From: JBBRYW01 sp038253945
GTDB taxonomy: Bacteria; Actinomycetota; Thermoleophilia; Gaiellales; Gaiellaceae
Assembly (NCBI GenBank): GCA_038253945.1
Contig: JBBSGR010000001.1
Coordinates: forward strand, 368,340 to 432,339
Reading direction: 5' to 3'
DNA length: 64,000 nt
In this document: positions 32,771 through 40,519 of the stretch, one piece after another
Layout of the letters: each line of letters starts with the position of its first letter
Position numbering within the stretch: position 1 is the first letter of the stretch
Position numbers and translations under genes: made by a program
Notes under the pieces: generated by a model
The model's database searches: none
What the model was told of the DNA's origin: nothing
The model's input: the letters and a program-made list of their open reading frames with translations, nothing else

Positions 32771-33241
32771 TTAGACGAGCTCGGCTACCGCCGCGCCCCG
32801 TCTCAGCTCGGAGAGCTCGCCGCGAAGCTCGGAGAGCTCAGCCGCCTGCTCCTGCACGAGCTCGTGCAGCGCCTGAATGGCGGCGAAGGCGACACCAGCT
32901 GAGTCGATCATATGGATGTGGCGGTTGTCCGCGCCGACCTCGAACGCGGCAAAGAAGTCCTGCGCCATCGGGCCGATGTGGCGAATCGAGGAGTCGTCCG
33001 CCTTGTAGCTCCACGTGGTGACCGGAAGCGCGGCGAGGCGGGCGAGAATCTCCGCGCGATCCACCGTCGCAAAATCGTCCTTGAGCGCGCGGTCGGACGG
33101 AGCGCTGCTCAGCGCCAGTCCAGCCGCGCCGTCGTTCGTACCATTGGGCCCCCCCGCCGTGAGTGCCTGGACGGGACCGTAGCGCACGAGCTCAGGCTTC
33201 ACGTATGACTGCTTCACGTCTTGGCGCATATCCGACTTCAC
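32771..33241 (-). CDS. lasA: Lasso peptide precursor fused to an S74 (endosialidase-type) self-cleaving chaperone domain
   Basis: 156 aa. The leader (1-29) has the RRE-recognition pattern Y-x2-P-x-L-x3-G-x5-T: YVKPELVRYGPVQALT, with Thr28 at the -2 position. The predicted core is residues 30-49, GGPNGTNDGAAGLALSSAPS: Gly1 and Asp8 would close an 8-residue ring. Directly after it, SDRALKDDF (49-57) opens an S74 domain: VTTWSYK, RHIGPMAQDFFAAF (87-100), IDSAGVAFAAIQALHELV and a coiled-coil tail (about 117-148). In characterised S74 chaperones the chain is cut at this Ser-Asp, which here would give a core ending in Ser20. GTG 33241 has AAGGAGG six nt upstream. Leader and S74 calls are seen; the processing model is inference. 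Core residues lack a bulky steric plug. Confidence 0.82.
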   Translation of the reverse strand: MKSDMRQDVKQSYVKPELVRYGPVQALTAGGPNGTNDGAAGLALSSAPSDRALKDDFATVDRAEILARLAALPVTTWSYKADDSSIRHIGPMAQDFFAAFEVGADNRHIHMIDSAGVAFAAIQALHELVQEQAAELSELRGELSELRRGAAVAELV

Positions 33242-33288
33242 TAGACCCCTCCTTGGGGAGCGCTGGGAAACTACGTTTACCGGTAGAA

Positions 33289-33317
33289 ACTCTACAGCCC
33301 GAATCGGCCGATCGCAA
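33289..33317 (-). promoter_or_regulatory. Candidate promoter of the lasso precursor gene
   Basis: On the minus strand TTGCGA (33317-33312), 17 bp, TAGAGT (33294-33289). Transcription would start about 33282, giving a 40-nt leader with a strong AAGGAGG (33254-33248). This is the clearest promoter plus ribosome site in the cluster, fitting a highly expressed precursor. Confidence 0.6.
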
Positions 33318-33420
33318 GGATTCCGGTGCCCTTTTCATTCTCCTTACATTACGGCTCGCGCCGCTCGGAGCTCGACGTTGTGCCGCCACGATGGATTCTC
33401 GGCCGGCGGTCGGAAGTCGC

Positions 33421-34344
33421 TCAGTCGGCCTCTTGGCTCAGGTCGGCTTCGACGAGACGAACGAGGTCGGGTAGCCCGCCGAGCCGAGCCGGCCGCCGAA
33501 GCCGTCGTACCGCAACCCGTTCGGCGACAGCCGAGCACTGCTCGAAGGGCCAGCTTTCGACCATGAGCTCGGGAACGTAGGAGGCGTACGCGTTGCGTAT
33601 CAGCTCGATCACCCGCTGTGCACCGGAGACCGGCTCGAGCGCGAGTCGCTCGCCGTTCTCCAGGACGTACAGGCGCTTCAGCGGAAGCGAAGCCCGCTGA
33701 AACCCGTTGGCCCGGCGAGCCCGCTTCTCGCGCGCCGAGCGAAGGCGCGGCAGGTCTTCGGGCGTACCCCCGACGGCGACGAGCGCCTCGGGCCAGAGCT
33801 TGAGCTGCGGAAATCCGGAGCGGGCCATCGGCAAGCCGTCGCCGAGGTCGATAGGGAGCAGATCGTCGCTCAGCAGGGGGTAGCCGTGGGCATGAAGGGC
33901 GGCCGCCGTTGTCGACTTTCCCGCACCAGCGAAGCCCATGAAGCCAACGGCGGCCCCGCTCACGTCGATGGTGCTGGCATGAAGGACGAGGACACGGCGC
34001 TGGTGCAGGAGCAAACCGAGCACCGGGCCGGTCAGGATGAGCCTGATCTCAGCCTCCCGCGCTCCGGGGTGGGCATCGACCCAGACCTCTCGCCCACCGC
34101 GCATCGCGAACGTGCCGATATCCGCGTAACGCACGACGATCCTGTCTCCGAACAACTCGGAATACGCGTCGCGCCCGGGCCGATCAGTGACCGACGCGAA
34201 GCGAATGACGACGTCGGAGCCCGTTCCGCCCGGCACGAGCTCCGGAAGTGGCACCGGGCTGGCAATCTCGAGCCCGTAGGCTTGGTAGAAGTGAGGAGCG
34301 CCGTCTGGATGGGAAAGCTGCCGGGCCATCTCTCGCAGGCGCAC
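33421..34344 (-). CDS. lasK: HPr kinase-like protein of the lasso cluster (putative lasso peptide kinase)
   Basis: A 307-aa protein with a C-terminal HprK-type kinase domain: Walker A GFMGFAGAGKSTTAAALHAHG (about 133-153), LLSDDLLPID (about 156, paired Asp), and a SGFPQLKLWP segment. HprK relatives in lasso clusters (ThcoK-type) phosphorylate the C-terminal Ser of the peptide; here the core predicted from the Ser-Asp cut ends in Ser. The N-terminal 130 residues are a beta-rich domain (YGLEIASPVPLPEL, WVDAHPGAREAEIRLILTGPVLGLLLHQRRVLVLHAS) common to these kinases. GTG 34344 is the first start; ATG 34329 is an alternative. It would be transcribed ahead of the precursor. Confidence 0.82.
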   Translation of the reverse strand: MRLREMARQLSHPDGAPHFYQAYGLEIASPVPLPELVPGGTGSDVVIRFASVTDRPGRDAYSELFGDRIVVRYADIGTFAMRGGREVWVDAHPGAREAEIRLILTGPVLGLLLHQRRVLVLHASTIDVSGAAVGFMGFAGAGKSTTAAALHAHGYPLLSDDLLPIDLGDGLPMARSGFPQLKLWPEALVAVGGTPEDLPRLRSAREKRARRANGFQRASLPLKRLYVLENGERLALEPVSGAQRVIELIRNAYASYVPELMVESWPFEQCSAVAERVAVRRLRRPARLGGLPDLVRLVEADLSQEAD

Positions 34345-34379
34345 CCTAGCGACGAGGTCGGAACCAGCTTGGCCGCAAC

Positions 34380-35024
34380 GTGAACGTTCCCGGTCGCACC
34401 CCGGACGTGATCATCTCGGTACGCGGTCTCGCACGAGACTTCGGCGGTCGGACTGTCGTCGGGCCGTTGGACTTCGAGGTCGCCTCGGGTCAGCGCCTCG
34501 CTCTACTGGGAGAGAACGGGTCCGGCAAGAGCACGATTCTCCGGTGCCTCGCCGGCACGCTCAGGCAAACGCGCGGGCACATCTCGATTGCCGGCCACCC
34601 CGCCGGCTCGCTCGAGGCTCGTCAGGTGATCGGCGTCTCCCTCTCGCAGGAGCGGTCGTTCGACCTGCGGCTCTCCGGTCGAGCGAACCTCGTTTTCTTC
34701 GCTCGCCTTCGCCTGCGCGACAGGCGCGCTGCAGCCCGGGTCGTGTCCGAGCTCGAAGAGGAGCTCGAGCTCCGCGAGATCGCCGGCGAGAAGGTCTCGA
34801 ACTGCTCGACCGGCATGACGCAGCAACTCTCCCTTGCGCGTGCGCTCCTCGCCGATCCGAAGTTGTTGCTGCTCGACGAGCCGACACGATCACTGGACGA
34901 GGCGGCGCGAGCCCGCCTCTGGCGTGCCGTCAAGCGTCGGCGGTACCTTGCGCTGCTCGTTGCCACCCATCGGAAGGATGACGTGATCGAATGTGACCGC
35001 ACGGTGGATCTTGGCCTCATTTAG
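34380..35024 (+). CDS. ABC transporter ATP-binding protein of the lasso cluster
   Basis: A 214-aa single ABC domain: Walker A LLGENGSGKSTILRCLAG (about 42-59), a degenerate signature NCSTGMTQQLSLARALL (about 141), Walker B KLLLLDEPTRSLD (about 161) and a switch VATHRKDD. GTG 34380. It is divergent from the kinase gene (35 bp apart) and overlaps the permease. Most lasso clusters use a single fused exporter (D protein); here an ABC-2 type ATPase/permease pair takes that place, presumably for export or self-immunity. Confidence 0.87.
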   Translation: MNVPGRTPDVIISVRGLARDFGGRTVVGPLDFEVASGQRLALLGENGSGKSTILRCLAGTLRQTRGHISIAGHPAGSLEARQVIGVSLSQERSFDLRLSGRANLVFFARLRLRDRRAAARVVSELEEELELREIAGEKVSNCSTGMTQQLSLARALLADPKLLLLDEPTRSLDEAARARLWRAVKRRRYLALLVATHRKDDVIECDRTVDLGLI

Positions 35025-35841
35025 CCAGCCGAGACCGGCTCTGCCGAGAGCAGGGACGGTGCGCGCCCTCGTTGGACGGGAGTACATGATCAACCGCTCG
35101 TATCGTTTGACGCTTCCGCTGGACATCTTCTTCGGCTTCCTGAATCTGATCATCTTCTTCTTCATCTCGAAGACGTTCCACGGAGGCGCGAGCGCCGGTC
35201 TTGCGGGCGCGCCGGACTACTTCGCGTTTGCATCGGTCGGAATCGCGCTGGGCCTCGTTATTCAAACGGCCTCCGTTCGCATTGCCCACCGTATGCGCGA
35301 GGAGCAGCTGACCGGAACGCTGGAGGCGCTCGTGGCGCAGCCGATCAGGGGAAGCGAGCTGTCGATCGGCCTTGCCGGCTTCGATGTCGTCTTCGCGATG
35401 GCGCGAGCCACCCTTTACATCCTCGTCGCGTGGCTCTTTCTCGGCGTCGACCTGTCGCGAGCCAGCTGGCTGGGGTTCTCCCTTGTCCTTCTGTGCGCTG
35501 GCACAGCGATGGCCGCCATCGGCATTGTCCTCGCCGCCGGCGTGCTGGTGTTCAAGCGGGCGGAGCTGGCAGGCCTGATGGTGACGCTCGCGCTGAGCAC
35601 GCTCGGCGGAGCGGCGTTCCCGGTTCGCGTCCTCCCCGACTGGCTCGATCCGATCGTCCGCGTGGTGCCGACTCGCTTCGCATTCGACGGCGTACGCCAC
35701 GCGCTCTTTCGTGGTACCGGCTGGAGTGGCGACGCGGGGGCCCTTCTGCTGATCAGCGCCGTGAGCCTGCCGGTGGCGTTCCTCGTCTTCAACGGCGCTC
35801 TCGAGCTCGCCAAGCGGCGCGGCTCGCTCGCGACGTACTGA
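34993..35841 (+). CDS. ABC-2 type transporter permease of the lasso cluster
   Basis: A 282-aa protein with six hydrophobic helices starting at LPLDIFFGFLNLIIFFFIS (about 36-54), a cytoplasmic MREEQLTGTLEALVAQPIRGSEL segment (about 100) that is typical of ABC-2 permeases, and PVRVLPDWLDPIVRVVPTRFAFDGVRHALF (about 213). The ORF starts at GTG 34993, overlapping the ATPase gene by 32 bp, but GTG 35059 (VRALVGREYMINRSY) is the more natural start by family comparison. It likely exports the mature peptide with the preceding ATPase. Confidence 0.83.
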   Translation: MTARWILASFSQPRPALPRAGTVRALVGREYMINRSYRLTLPLDIFFGFLNLIIFFFISKTFHGGASAGLAGAPDYFAFASVGIALGLVIQTASVRIAHRMREEQLTGTLEALVAQPIRGSELSIGLAGFDVVFAMARATLYILVAWLFLGVDLSRASWLGFSLVLLCAGTAMAAIGIVLAAGVLVFKRAELAGLMVTLALSTLGGAAFPVRVLPDWLDPIVRVVPTRFAFDGVRHALFRGTGWSGDAGALLLISAVSLPVAFLVFNGALELAKRRGSLATY

Positions 35842-35905
35842 GATCGCCCGCCCCCGGTATCCTGACCCGCAAGCCGGAGCCCCGCATGACGTCCCCCACC
35901 GCGCA

Positions 35906-36184
35906 ATGATCAATTCCCAGGCGACCGTCGTCGCGAGTGCGGGGCAGGTGTCGCGCGAGCTCGGCGACGAGGCCGTGATCCTAGGCCTCGACGAGAGCGT
36001 CTACTACGGTCTGAACCCGGTGGGCGCGCGCATCTGGTCGCTGATCCAGGAGCCGCGCCGCGTCTCCGCCGTCTGCGAGACGATCACGGCCGAATACGAC
36101 GTGGAGCCGGAGCGCTGCCGGCGCGACGTGATCGGTCTCCTCACCGACCTCGCAGAGCAGCGTCTGATCGAGGTTCGCACGTGA
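35906..36184 (+). CDS. lasB1: PqqD-like RRE protein (lasso B1)
   Basis: A 92-aa PqqD-family RiPP recognition element. ELGDEAVILGLDESVYYGLNPVGARIWSLI (about 18-47) is the beta-hairpin plus first helix that binds the leader, followed by a helical half ending RDVIGLLTDLAEQRLIEV. It should bind the YxxPxL leader of the precursor and present it to the B2 peptidase. It overlaps lasB2 as GTGA. A 64-bp gap separates it from the permease. Confidence 0.92.
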   Translation: MINSQATVVASAGQVSRELGDEAVILGLDESVYYGLNPVGARIWSLIQEPRRVSAVCETITAEYDVEPERCRRDVIGLLTDLAEQRLIEVRT

Positions 36185-36618
36185 GCGCGCTCTCGAGATT
36201 CGTCCAGCTTCCGCCGAAGAGGCAGGCACTACTGCTCCGAGCCTGGGTCGTGGTCGCGGGGTACAGGCTTGCGCTGACGGCGCTGCCGTTCCGGCACGTT
36301 CGGCACGTGGCGGCGGTGTCGGGTCGCCGCGGCACACGCGTGAGGGCGGGTCCGCCGGCCGTCGACGACCTCTCCTGGGCGGTCAGCGCAGCTAGCCGGC
36401 GCGTGCCTCGTGCCACCTGCCTCACGCAGGCGCTCGCGCTGCAGACGCTGCTGGCGCGGCAAAGCCTCGCCTCGGACCTCCACATCGGAGTCGCGAGGGA
36501 CGGGGACGGCCGTTTCGAGGCGCACGCCTGGCTGGAGGCCGAGGGCCGCGTGCTCATCGGCGGCGGTGAGCTGGAGCGGTTCACCCCGCTTGCCCGCGTC
36601 GCCTCGCCCGCTCGCTGA
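36181..36618 (+). CDS. lasB2: Lasso leader peptidase (B2, transglutaminase-like)
   Basis: A 145-aa transglutaminase-fold Cys protease. Catalytic Cys lies in RATCLTQALALQTLLAR (about 78-94) and catalytic His in RFEAHAWLEAEGRVLIGG (about 111-128). It cuts the leader off the precursor (after Ala29 in the model here), after which the cyclase joins Gly1 to Asp8. The N-terminal 30 residues are a hydrophobic helix region seen in B2 proteins. GTG start overlapping lasB1. Confidence 0.9.
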   Translation: MSALSRFVQLPPKRQALLLRAWVVVAGYRLALTALPFRHVRHVAAVSGRRGTRVRAGPPAVDDLSWAVSAASRRVPRATCLTQALALQTLLARQSLASDLHIGVARDGDGRFEAHAWLEAEGRVLIGGGELERFTPLARVASPAR

Positions 36619-36663
36619 CGCGTCGATGGCCCCGCGGCGGGACGGCTCCTGGAGCCAGCGGCC

Positions 36664-37281
36664 TCAGACCCTGCTGAGCGTGAGCGTCGCGCGCCAGCGG
36701 TACGAGCCGGTGTAGAAGCCCTGATGGAACGGCGTGGTGCCTGAGAGCGAAAAGGTGACGCGTGCGCCCGTCAGGCTGCTCGCCGGGATCGCGCGCTTCA
36801 TCGCGCCCACCAGGCGCTTGCCGATTCCCACCGGGCCAGGACAGACGGCGAATGCCGCGTGCCGGAACGCCCACCGAGCCTCGACCTGACCGCGGCTCAG
36901 CCGGCGGAGGACGATGCCGCCGGGAACTGCCCGAGATGTCGAGTTGCTGCAGCGCTGCTCGACGTAAGGCTGGGTCGGGGCCGACCGCTGCGAGATCGTC
37001 GCTCGCTCGGACAGCTTGACCGAGAGCTTCACGGCCAGACGGCCGCTACCGCTCGCGGGGATCGTGACCAGCGCCGGCTGTTTCGTCCGGGCCTTCCGCG
37101 CCGAGAGGTCCGCCGTCCCGCTCGTTCGCTCGGAAAAGTCCGCCGATCGCCCCGTGTAGGTGAGCCGCGCGCTCGCGCTCACCGCGACGACCCGGTAGAC
37201 GCCCGTCTTCTGCGGGGACGCGGCACTGGTGGCGGCCGGAAGGAGGAGCGCAAGGCCGAGGAGGCAGGCGAGGCGGTGCAT
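36664..37281 (-). CDS. Secreted protein of unknown function
   Basis: A 205-aa protein with a signal peptide (MHRLACLLGLALLLPAATSA). The rest is beta-rich with no domain I recognise; SGTADLSARKARTKQPALVTIPASGSGRLAVKLS-like segments repeat Ser/Thr/Lys, and two Cys (in EQRCSNS and AVCPGP) could form a disulfide. ATG at 37281 begins the signal peptide; the frame is open 56 codons further but without sense. TATCCT lies 7 nt upstream (37289-37294), suggesting a leaderless mRNA divergent from the LysR gene. Possibly unrelated to the lasso cluster. Confidence 0.7.
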   Translation of the reverse strand: MHRLACLLGLALLLPAATSAASPQKTGVYRVVAVSASARLTYTGRSADFSERTSGTADLSARKARTKQPALVTIPASGSGRLAVKLSVKLSERATISQRSAPTQPYVEQRCSNSTSRAVPGGIVLRRLSRGQVEARWAFRHAAFAVCPGPVGIGKRLVGAMKRAIPASSLTGARVTFSLSGTTPFHQGFYTGSYRWRATLTLSRV

Positions 37282-37347
37282 CGGGCCGAGGATACCTCGC
37301 CTCGCCGGACCGCACGCCGTATTTACGTTTCTCGTACGCAGGCTTAC

Positions 37348-37366
37348 GTGGCCATAATCGTTCCTT
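37348..37366 (+). promoter_or_regulatory. Candidate LysR-type autoregulatory site and -10 of the lysR gene
   Basis: CCATAA-N7-TTATGG is an inverted repeat spanning the start codon of the regulator gene; within it CATAAT (37353-37358) is a -10-like hexamer 8 nt before ATG. It fits the T-N11-A pattern of LysR boxes loosely. Region 37282-37366 is shared with the divergent secreted-protein gene. Confidence 0.4.
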
Positions 37367-38260
37367 ATGGACACGAGACAGCTCGCTGCGTTCTGCGCCG
37401 TCGTCGAGCGCCGCAGCTTCTCCCAGGCGGCGGAACGCCTCGGCGTCACTCAGCCGGCGGTCAGCCTTCAGGTGCGCGCGCTCGAGGAGCGGCTGGGTCA
37501 ACGACTGCTCGACCGGTCCGGGCGTAAGGTCGAGCCCACCGCGGCCGGCCGCATCCTCTACCGTGGAGCGCAGCGGATGCTGCAGGCCGAGGCGCAGGTC
37601 GTCTCGGACCTCGCCCGCGAAGAGACCGGCGAGCTGCACGGGACGCTCGCTATCGGTGCTTCCACAGGCCCGGGCGCGCATCTCGTCCCACTCTTGCTCT
37701 GTGAGCTCAAGTCGATGCATCCCGAGCTCTCGGTCTCGCTCTCGATCTTCGATACGCAGACCGTGATCGACCAGGTGGCAAACCGTGAGCTGGAGCTCGG
37801 CGTCGTCGGCGCGCTCCGGCGCCTGCGCTCGCTCGAGTTCGAGCAGCTCGCACTCGACGAGATCGTGCTCGCCGTACCGCCCGGCCACGCCTTCGCGGGG
37901 CGCAGCGTCTCGCTGCAGGAGCTGCTTGCCGAGACGAACGTCGTCATGCAGGAGGGAGCTGGGGTGCGCCAGGTCGTGGAGGAGGAGCTTCGTCATGCGG
38001 GCGTGCGGCTTCGCGACCTGCCCGGCGGCCTCGAGCTCGGCCTTCAGGAGTCGGTCAAGAGCGCCGTGGCGGCCGGGTACGGCGTCGCCTTCATCTCGCG
38101 CACCGCCATCGAAGGCGAGCTCGCGGCGGGCGCAATCGCCGTCGCCCGGGTCGCGGGCCTCGAGGCCGCCCGGCCGATCTACGTCGTCCGGGCGGGTGGC
38201 CGCACGCTCAGCCGGGCCTCCGAGGCGTTCCTCGACTACGCTCGCTCGCGAGCGCGGTGA
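37367..38260 (+). CDS. LysR-family transcriptional regulator
   Basis: 297 aa with an N-terminal winged helix-turn-helix (LAAFCAVVERRSFSQAAERLGVTQPAVSLQVRALEERLG, about 6-44) and a C-terminal periplasmic-binding-like effector domain (from about 90, LAIGASTGPGAHLVPLLL). The effector is unknown. Its stop overlaps the start of the Fe-ADH-like gene (GTGA), which is its likely target or co-transcribed partner. Relatives near sulfur genes (CysB, Cbl) are longer and not closely similar. Confidence 0.93.
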   Translation: MDTRQLAAFCAVVERRSFSQAAERLGVTQPAVSLQVRALEERLGQRLLDRSGRKVEPTAAGRILYRGAQRMLQAEAQVVSDLAREETGELHGTLAIGASTGPGAHLVPLLLCELKSMHPELSVSLSIFDTQTVIDQVANRELELGVVGALRRLRSLEFEQLALDEIVLAVPPGHAFAGRSVSLQELLAETNVVMQEGAGVRQVVEEELRHAGVRLRDLPGGLELGLQESVKSAVAAGYGVAFISRTAIEGELAAGAIAVARVAGLEAARPIYVVRAGGRTLSRASEAFLDYARSRAR

Positions 38261-39234
38261 TCGTACGCTGGGGCCTGGCGGAGCTTCCCGGCGTCGTCGC
38301 CGACCTTGGGTTGGACGACCCGCTGGTCGTGACGACCCCACGCTGGCGTGAGCTCGCGCTTCCTCGGTGGCGACGGTTCGACGGCGTTCGCGCGCATGCG
38401 CCCATCACGACGGTCGCCCGCGCCGCCTCGGCCGCGGAGGAGGCCGACGGGCTGGTGGCGCTCGGCGGCGGCAGTGCGATCGACACGGCAAAGGCGGTCT
38501 CGGCCCGCACCGGGCTCCCGGTCGTGTCGATTCCCACGACCTATGCGGGGGCCGAGTGGACGCCGTACTTCGGGATGCGCGACGAAGGCGCCCGGACGAA
38601 GGCCGGCGGCTCGGGCGCGCAGCTCGCGGCCGTCGTGTACGAGCCGCGGCTGACGCTCGAGCTTCCGGCCTCCGAGACCGCGGGCACTGCTCTGAACGCG
38701 CTCGCCCACTGCGCCGAGGCGCTCTACGTGCGCGGTCGAAACGAGGAGGCGGACGCCCACGCGCTCGCTGGAGCGGCCCTGATCAACGAGTGGCTGCCGC
38801 GAGTCCTGGCGGCCGGCGGCGACGATCTCGACGTCCGGACGCACCTGCTCGAGGGAGCCTGTGAGGCGGGCGCGGCGCTCGCGGCCTCGGGGCTCGCTCT
38901 CGGTCACGCCATGGCGCAGGCGCTCGGCGGCCGCTACGGCCTCCCCCACGGCGCTCTGAACGCGATCTGCCTTCCGGCCGCTCTGCGCTTCAACGAGCCG
39001 GTCGCCGGTGACGCGATCCGCCGTCTGGGCGAGGCCATGGCTACCGCCGACCCGGTCCGGCGAGTCGAGGAACTGGCGCGGCTCGGCGGGTTCCGGCGTC
39101 TTCGCGATCTCGGCGTTCCGGCGGACGAGCTCGACGAGCTGGCCGAGGTGACGGCGGCGCGTGCCGGCGCGAAGGCGAATCCACGATCTGCGACGCCGGG
39201 CGAGATCGCCGAGCTGCTCCGGTCGATCTGGTGA
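38257..39234 (+). CDS. Iron-containing alcohol dehydrogenase family, maleylacetate reductase-like
   Basis: A 325-aa group III Fe-ADH-type enzyme. The nucleotide-binding signature is LVALGGGSAIDTAKAV (about 67-82), followed by SIPTTYAGAEWTPYFGMRDEG (about 90), the maleylacetate reductase form of the PTT-xAGTGSE motif. Metal-ligand regions are ALNALAHCAEALY (about 147) and GLALGHAMAQALGGRYGLPHGALNA (about 209). It probably reduces a keto acid with NAD(P)H. GTG start overlapping the LysR stop. The next operon starts 76 bp downstream. Confidence 0.85.
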   Translation: MIVRWGLAELPGVVADLGLDDPLVVTTPRWRELALPRWRRFDGVRAHAPITTVARAASAAEEADGLVALGGGSAIDTAKAVSARTGLPVVSIPTTYAGAEWTPYFGMRDEGARTKAGGSGAQLAAVVYEPRLTLELPASETAGTALNALAHCAEALYVRGRNEEADAHALAGAALINEWLPRVLAAGGDDLDVRTHLLEGACEAGAALAASGLALGHAMAQALGGRYGLPHGALNAICLPAALRFNEPVAGDAIRRLGEAMATADPVRRVEELARLGGFRRLRDLGVPADELDELAEVTAARAGAKANPRSATPGEIAELLRSIW

Positions 39235-39310
39235 GAGAGGGAGCCGGCTCGAGCCCGTCAGCTATTAGAAGAGCTGATAGCCGGAATTAGCTTGGTACAC
39301 TCATTGGGCC

Positions 39311-40519
39311 GTGGCGGAGCCGACTCTCTTTGACGTGCTCGTGATCGGAAGCGGGGCCTCCGGGCTCGCGTCCGCGCTGTCCGCGCAACGGGCGGGGGCG
39401 CGCACGGGCCTGGCGACGAAGGGCTCGCTGCAGTCGTGCAACTCTGCGAAGGCGCAGGGCGGCATCCAGGCTGCGGTCGGCGCGGACGACTCTCCGGAGC
39501 AGCATGCCGAGGACGTCTGGCGCAGCTCGCACGAGACGGCCGACCGGCAGCTCGTCGAGGTCCTGACGAGCGAGGCGCCGAGCGCCATCCATTGGCTCGA
39601 GGAGCTCGGGGTCGAGTTCACGCGCGAGAACGGCGGCTACCGCCTCGCGCGATGCGGCGGCGCGAGTCAGAAGCGCCTGCTGCAGGTTGGCGACCGCACT
39701 GGGCACGCGATCACGAAGGCGCTGCGAGAGGCATACGCGGTTTCGGGAGGCACCGAGCTTCCACATCACCCGCTGGTGGGGCTTCGCGGAGCCGGGAACG
39801 GTTGGATCGCGACGTGCCGGCGGAAGGACGGCAGTGAGGTCGATCTTGCTGCGGCGACGGTCGTGCTCGCGGCGGGGGGACGCTGCTACAGCGAGGCGGA
39901 GGAGCGCGGCGAGCTGTCCACGAATCACGCCGGGGCGACGGGCGAGGTGACCCGCATCGCGCTCGGCCTCGGCGCGGAGGCCCGCGATCTCGACGCCCTG
40001 CAGTACCACCCGAACGGCGGCGCGTGGCCGCCGAGCATGGAGGGTTACTCGATCCCGGAGACGACCCGCGCCTACGGCGCGACCCTCGTGAACGCGCGGG
40101 GCGAGCGCTTCACGGACGAGCTCGGGCCGCGGGATGCAGTCTCGGACGCGATCTTCACCGAGGTCAGGGAGGGGCGCGGCGTTCCCACCGAGGATGGCCG
40201 CCCCGCGGTTCTCCTCGACACCACTCATATAGCGAAAGACGACGCGGAGATCTCGCTGCCATACATGCTCCGCCGGTATCGAGCCGCAGGCATCGATCCG
40301 CTCTCCGAGCCGATCCTGACCTACCCGGTGCTCCACTACCAAAACGGGGGGCTTGTGATCGACGAGCACGGCGAGGCCACGCTCGAGGGCCTGTACGCGT
40401 GCGGCGAGATCGCGGGCGGAACGCACGGGCGAAACCGCATGATGGGCAACTCCTTGCTCGAGTGCTGCGTGTTCGGACGGCGGGCCGGCGTCGCCGCAGC
40501 CGCGAAGGCGCGGGCATGA
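39311..40519 (+). CDS. Fumarate reductase/L-aspartate oxidase-type flavoprotein
   Basis: A 402-aa FAD protein. It opens with VLVIGSGASGLASALSA (dinucleotide-binding fold), then NSAKAQGGIQAAVG (about 44) where succinate dehydrogenase has the FAD-linked His; no His is present, so FAD is non-covalent. LQYHPNG (about 232), an active-site Arg region around ARGERFTDELGPRD and GLYACGEIAGGTHGRNRMMGNSLLECCVFGRRAG (about 361-394) are family features. It lacks the C-terminal helical domain of SdhA/NadB. It overlaps fumarase alpha (ATGA), so fumarate or an analogue is the likely substrate. GTG start; TACACT 9 nt upstream. Confidence 0.85.
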   Translation: MAEPTLFDVLVIGSGASGLASALSAQRAGARTGLATKGSLQSCNSAKAQGGIQAAVGADDSPEQHAEDVWRSSHETADRQLVEVLTSEAPSAIHWLEELGVEFTRENGGYRLARCGGASQKRLLQVGDRTGHAITKALREAYAVSGGTELPHHPLVGLRGAGNGWIATCRRKDGSEVDLAAATVVLAAGGRCYSEAEERGELSTNHAGATGEVTRIALGLGAEARDLDALQYHPNGGAWPPSMEGYSIPETTRAYGATLVNARGERFTDELGPRDAVSDAIFTEVREGRGVPTEDGRPAVLLDTTHIAKDDAEISLPYMLRRYRAAGIDPLSEPILTYPVLHYQNGGLVIDEHGEATLEGLYACGEIAGGTHGRNRMMGNSLLECCVFGRRAGVAAAAKARA

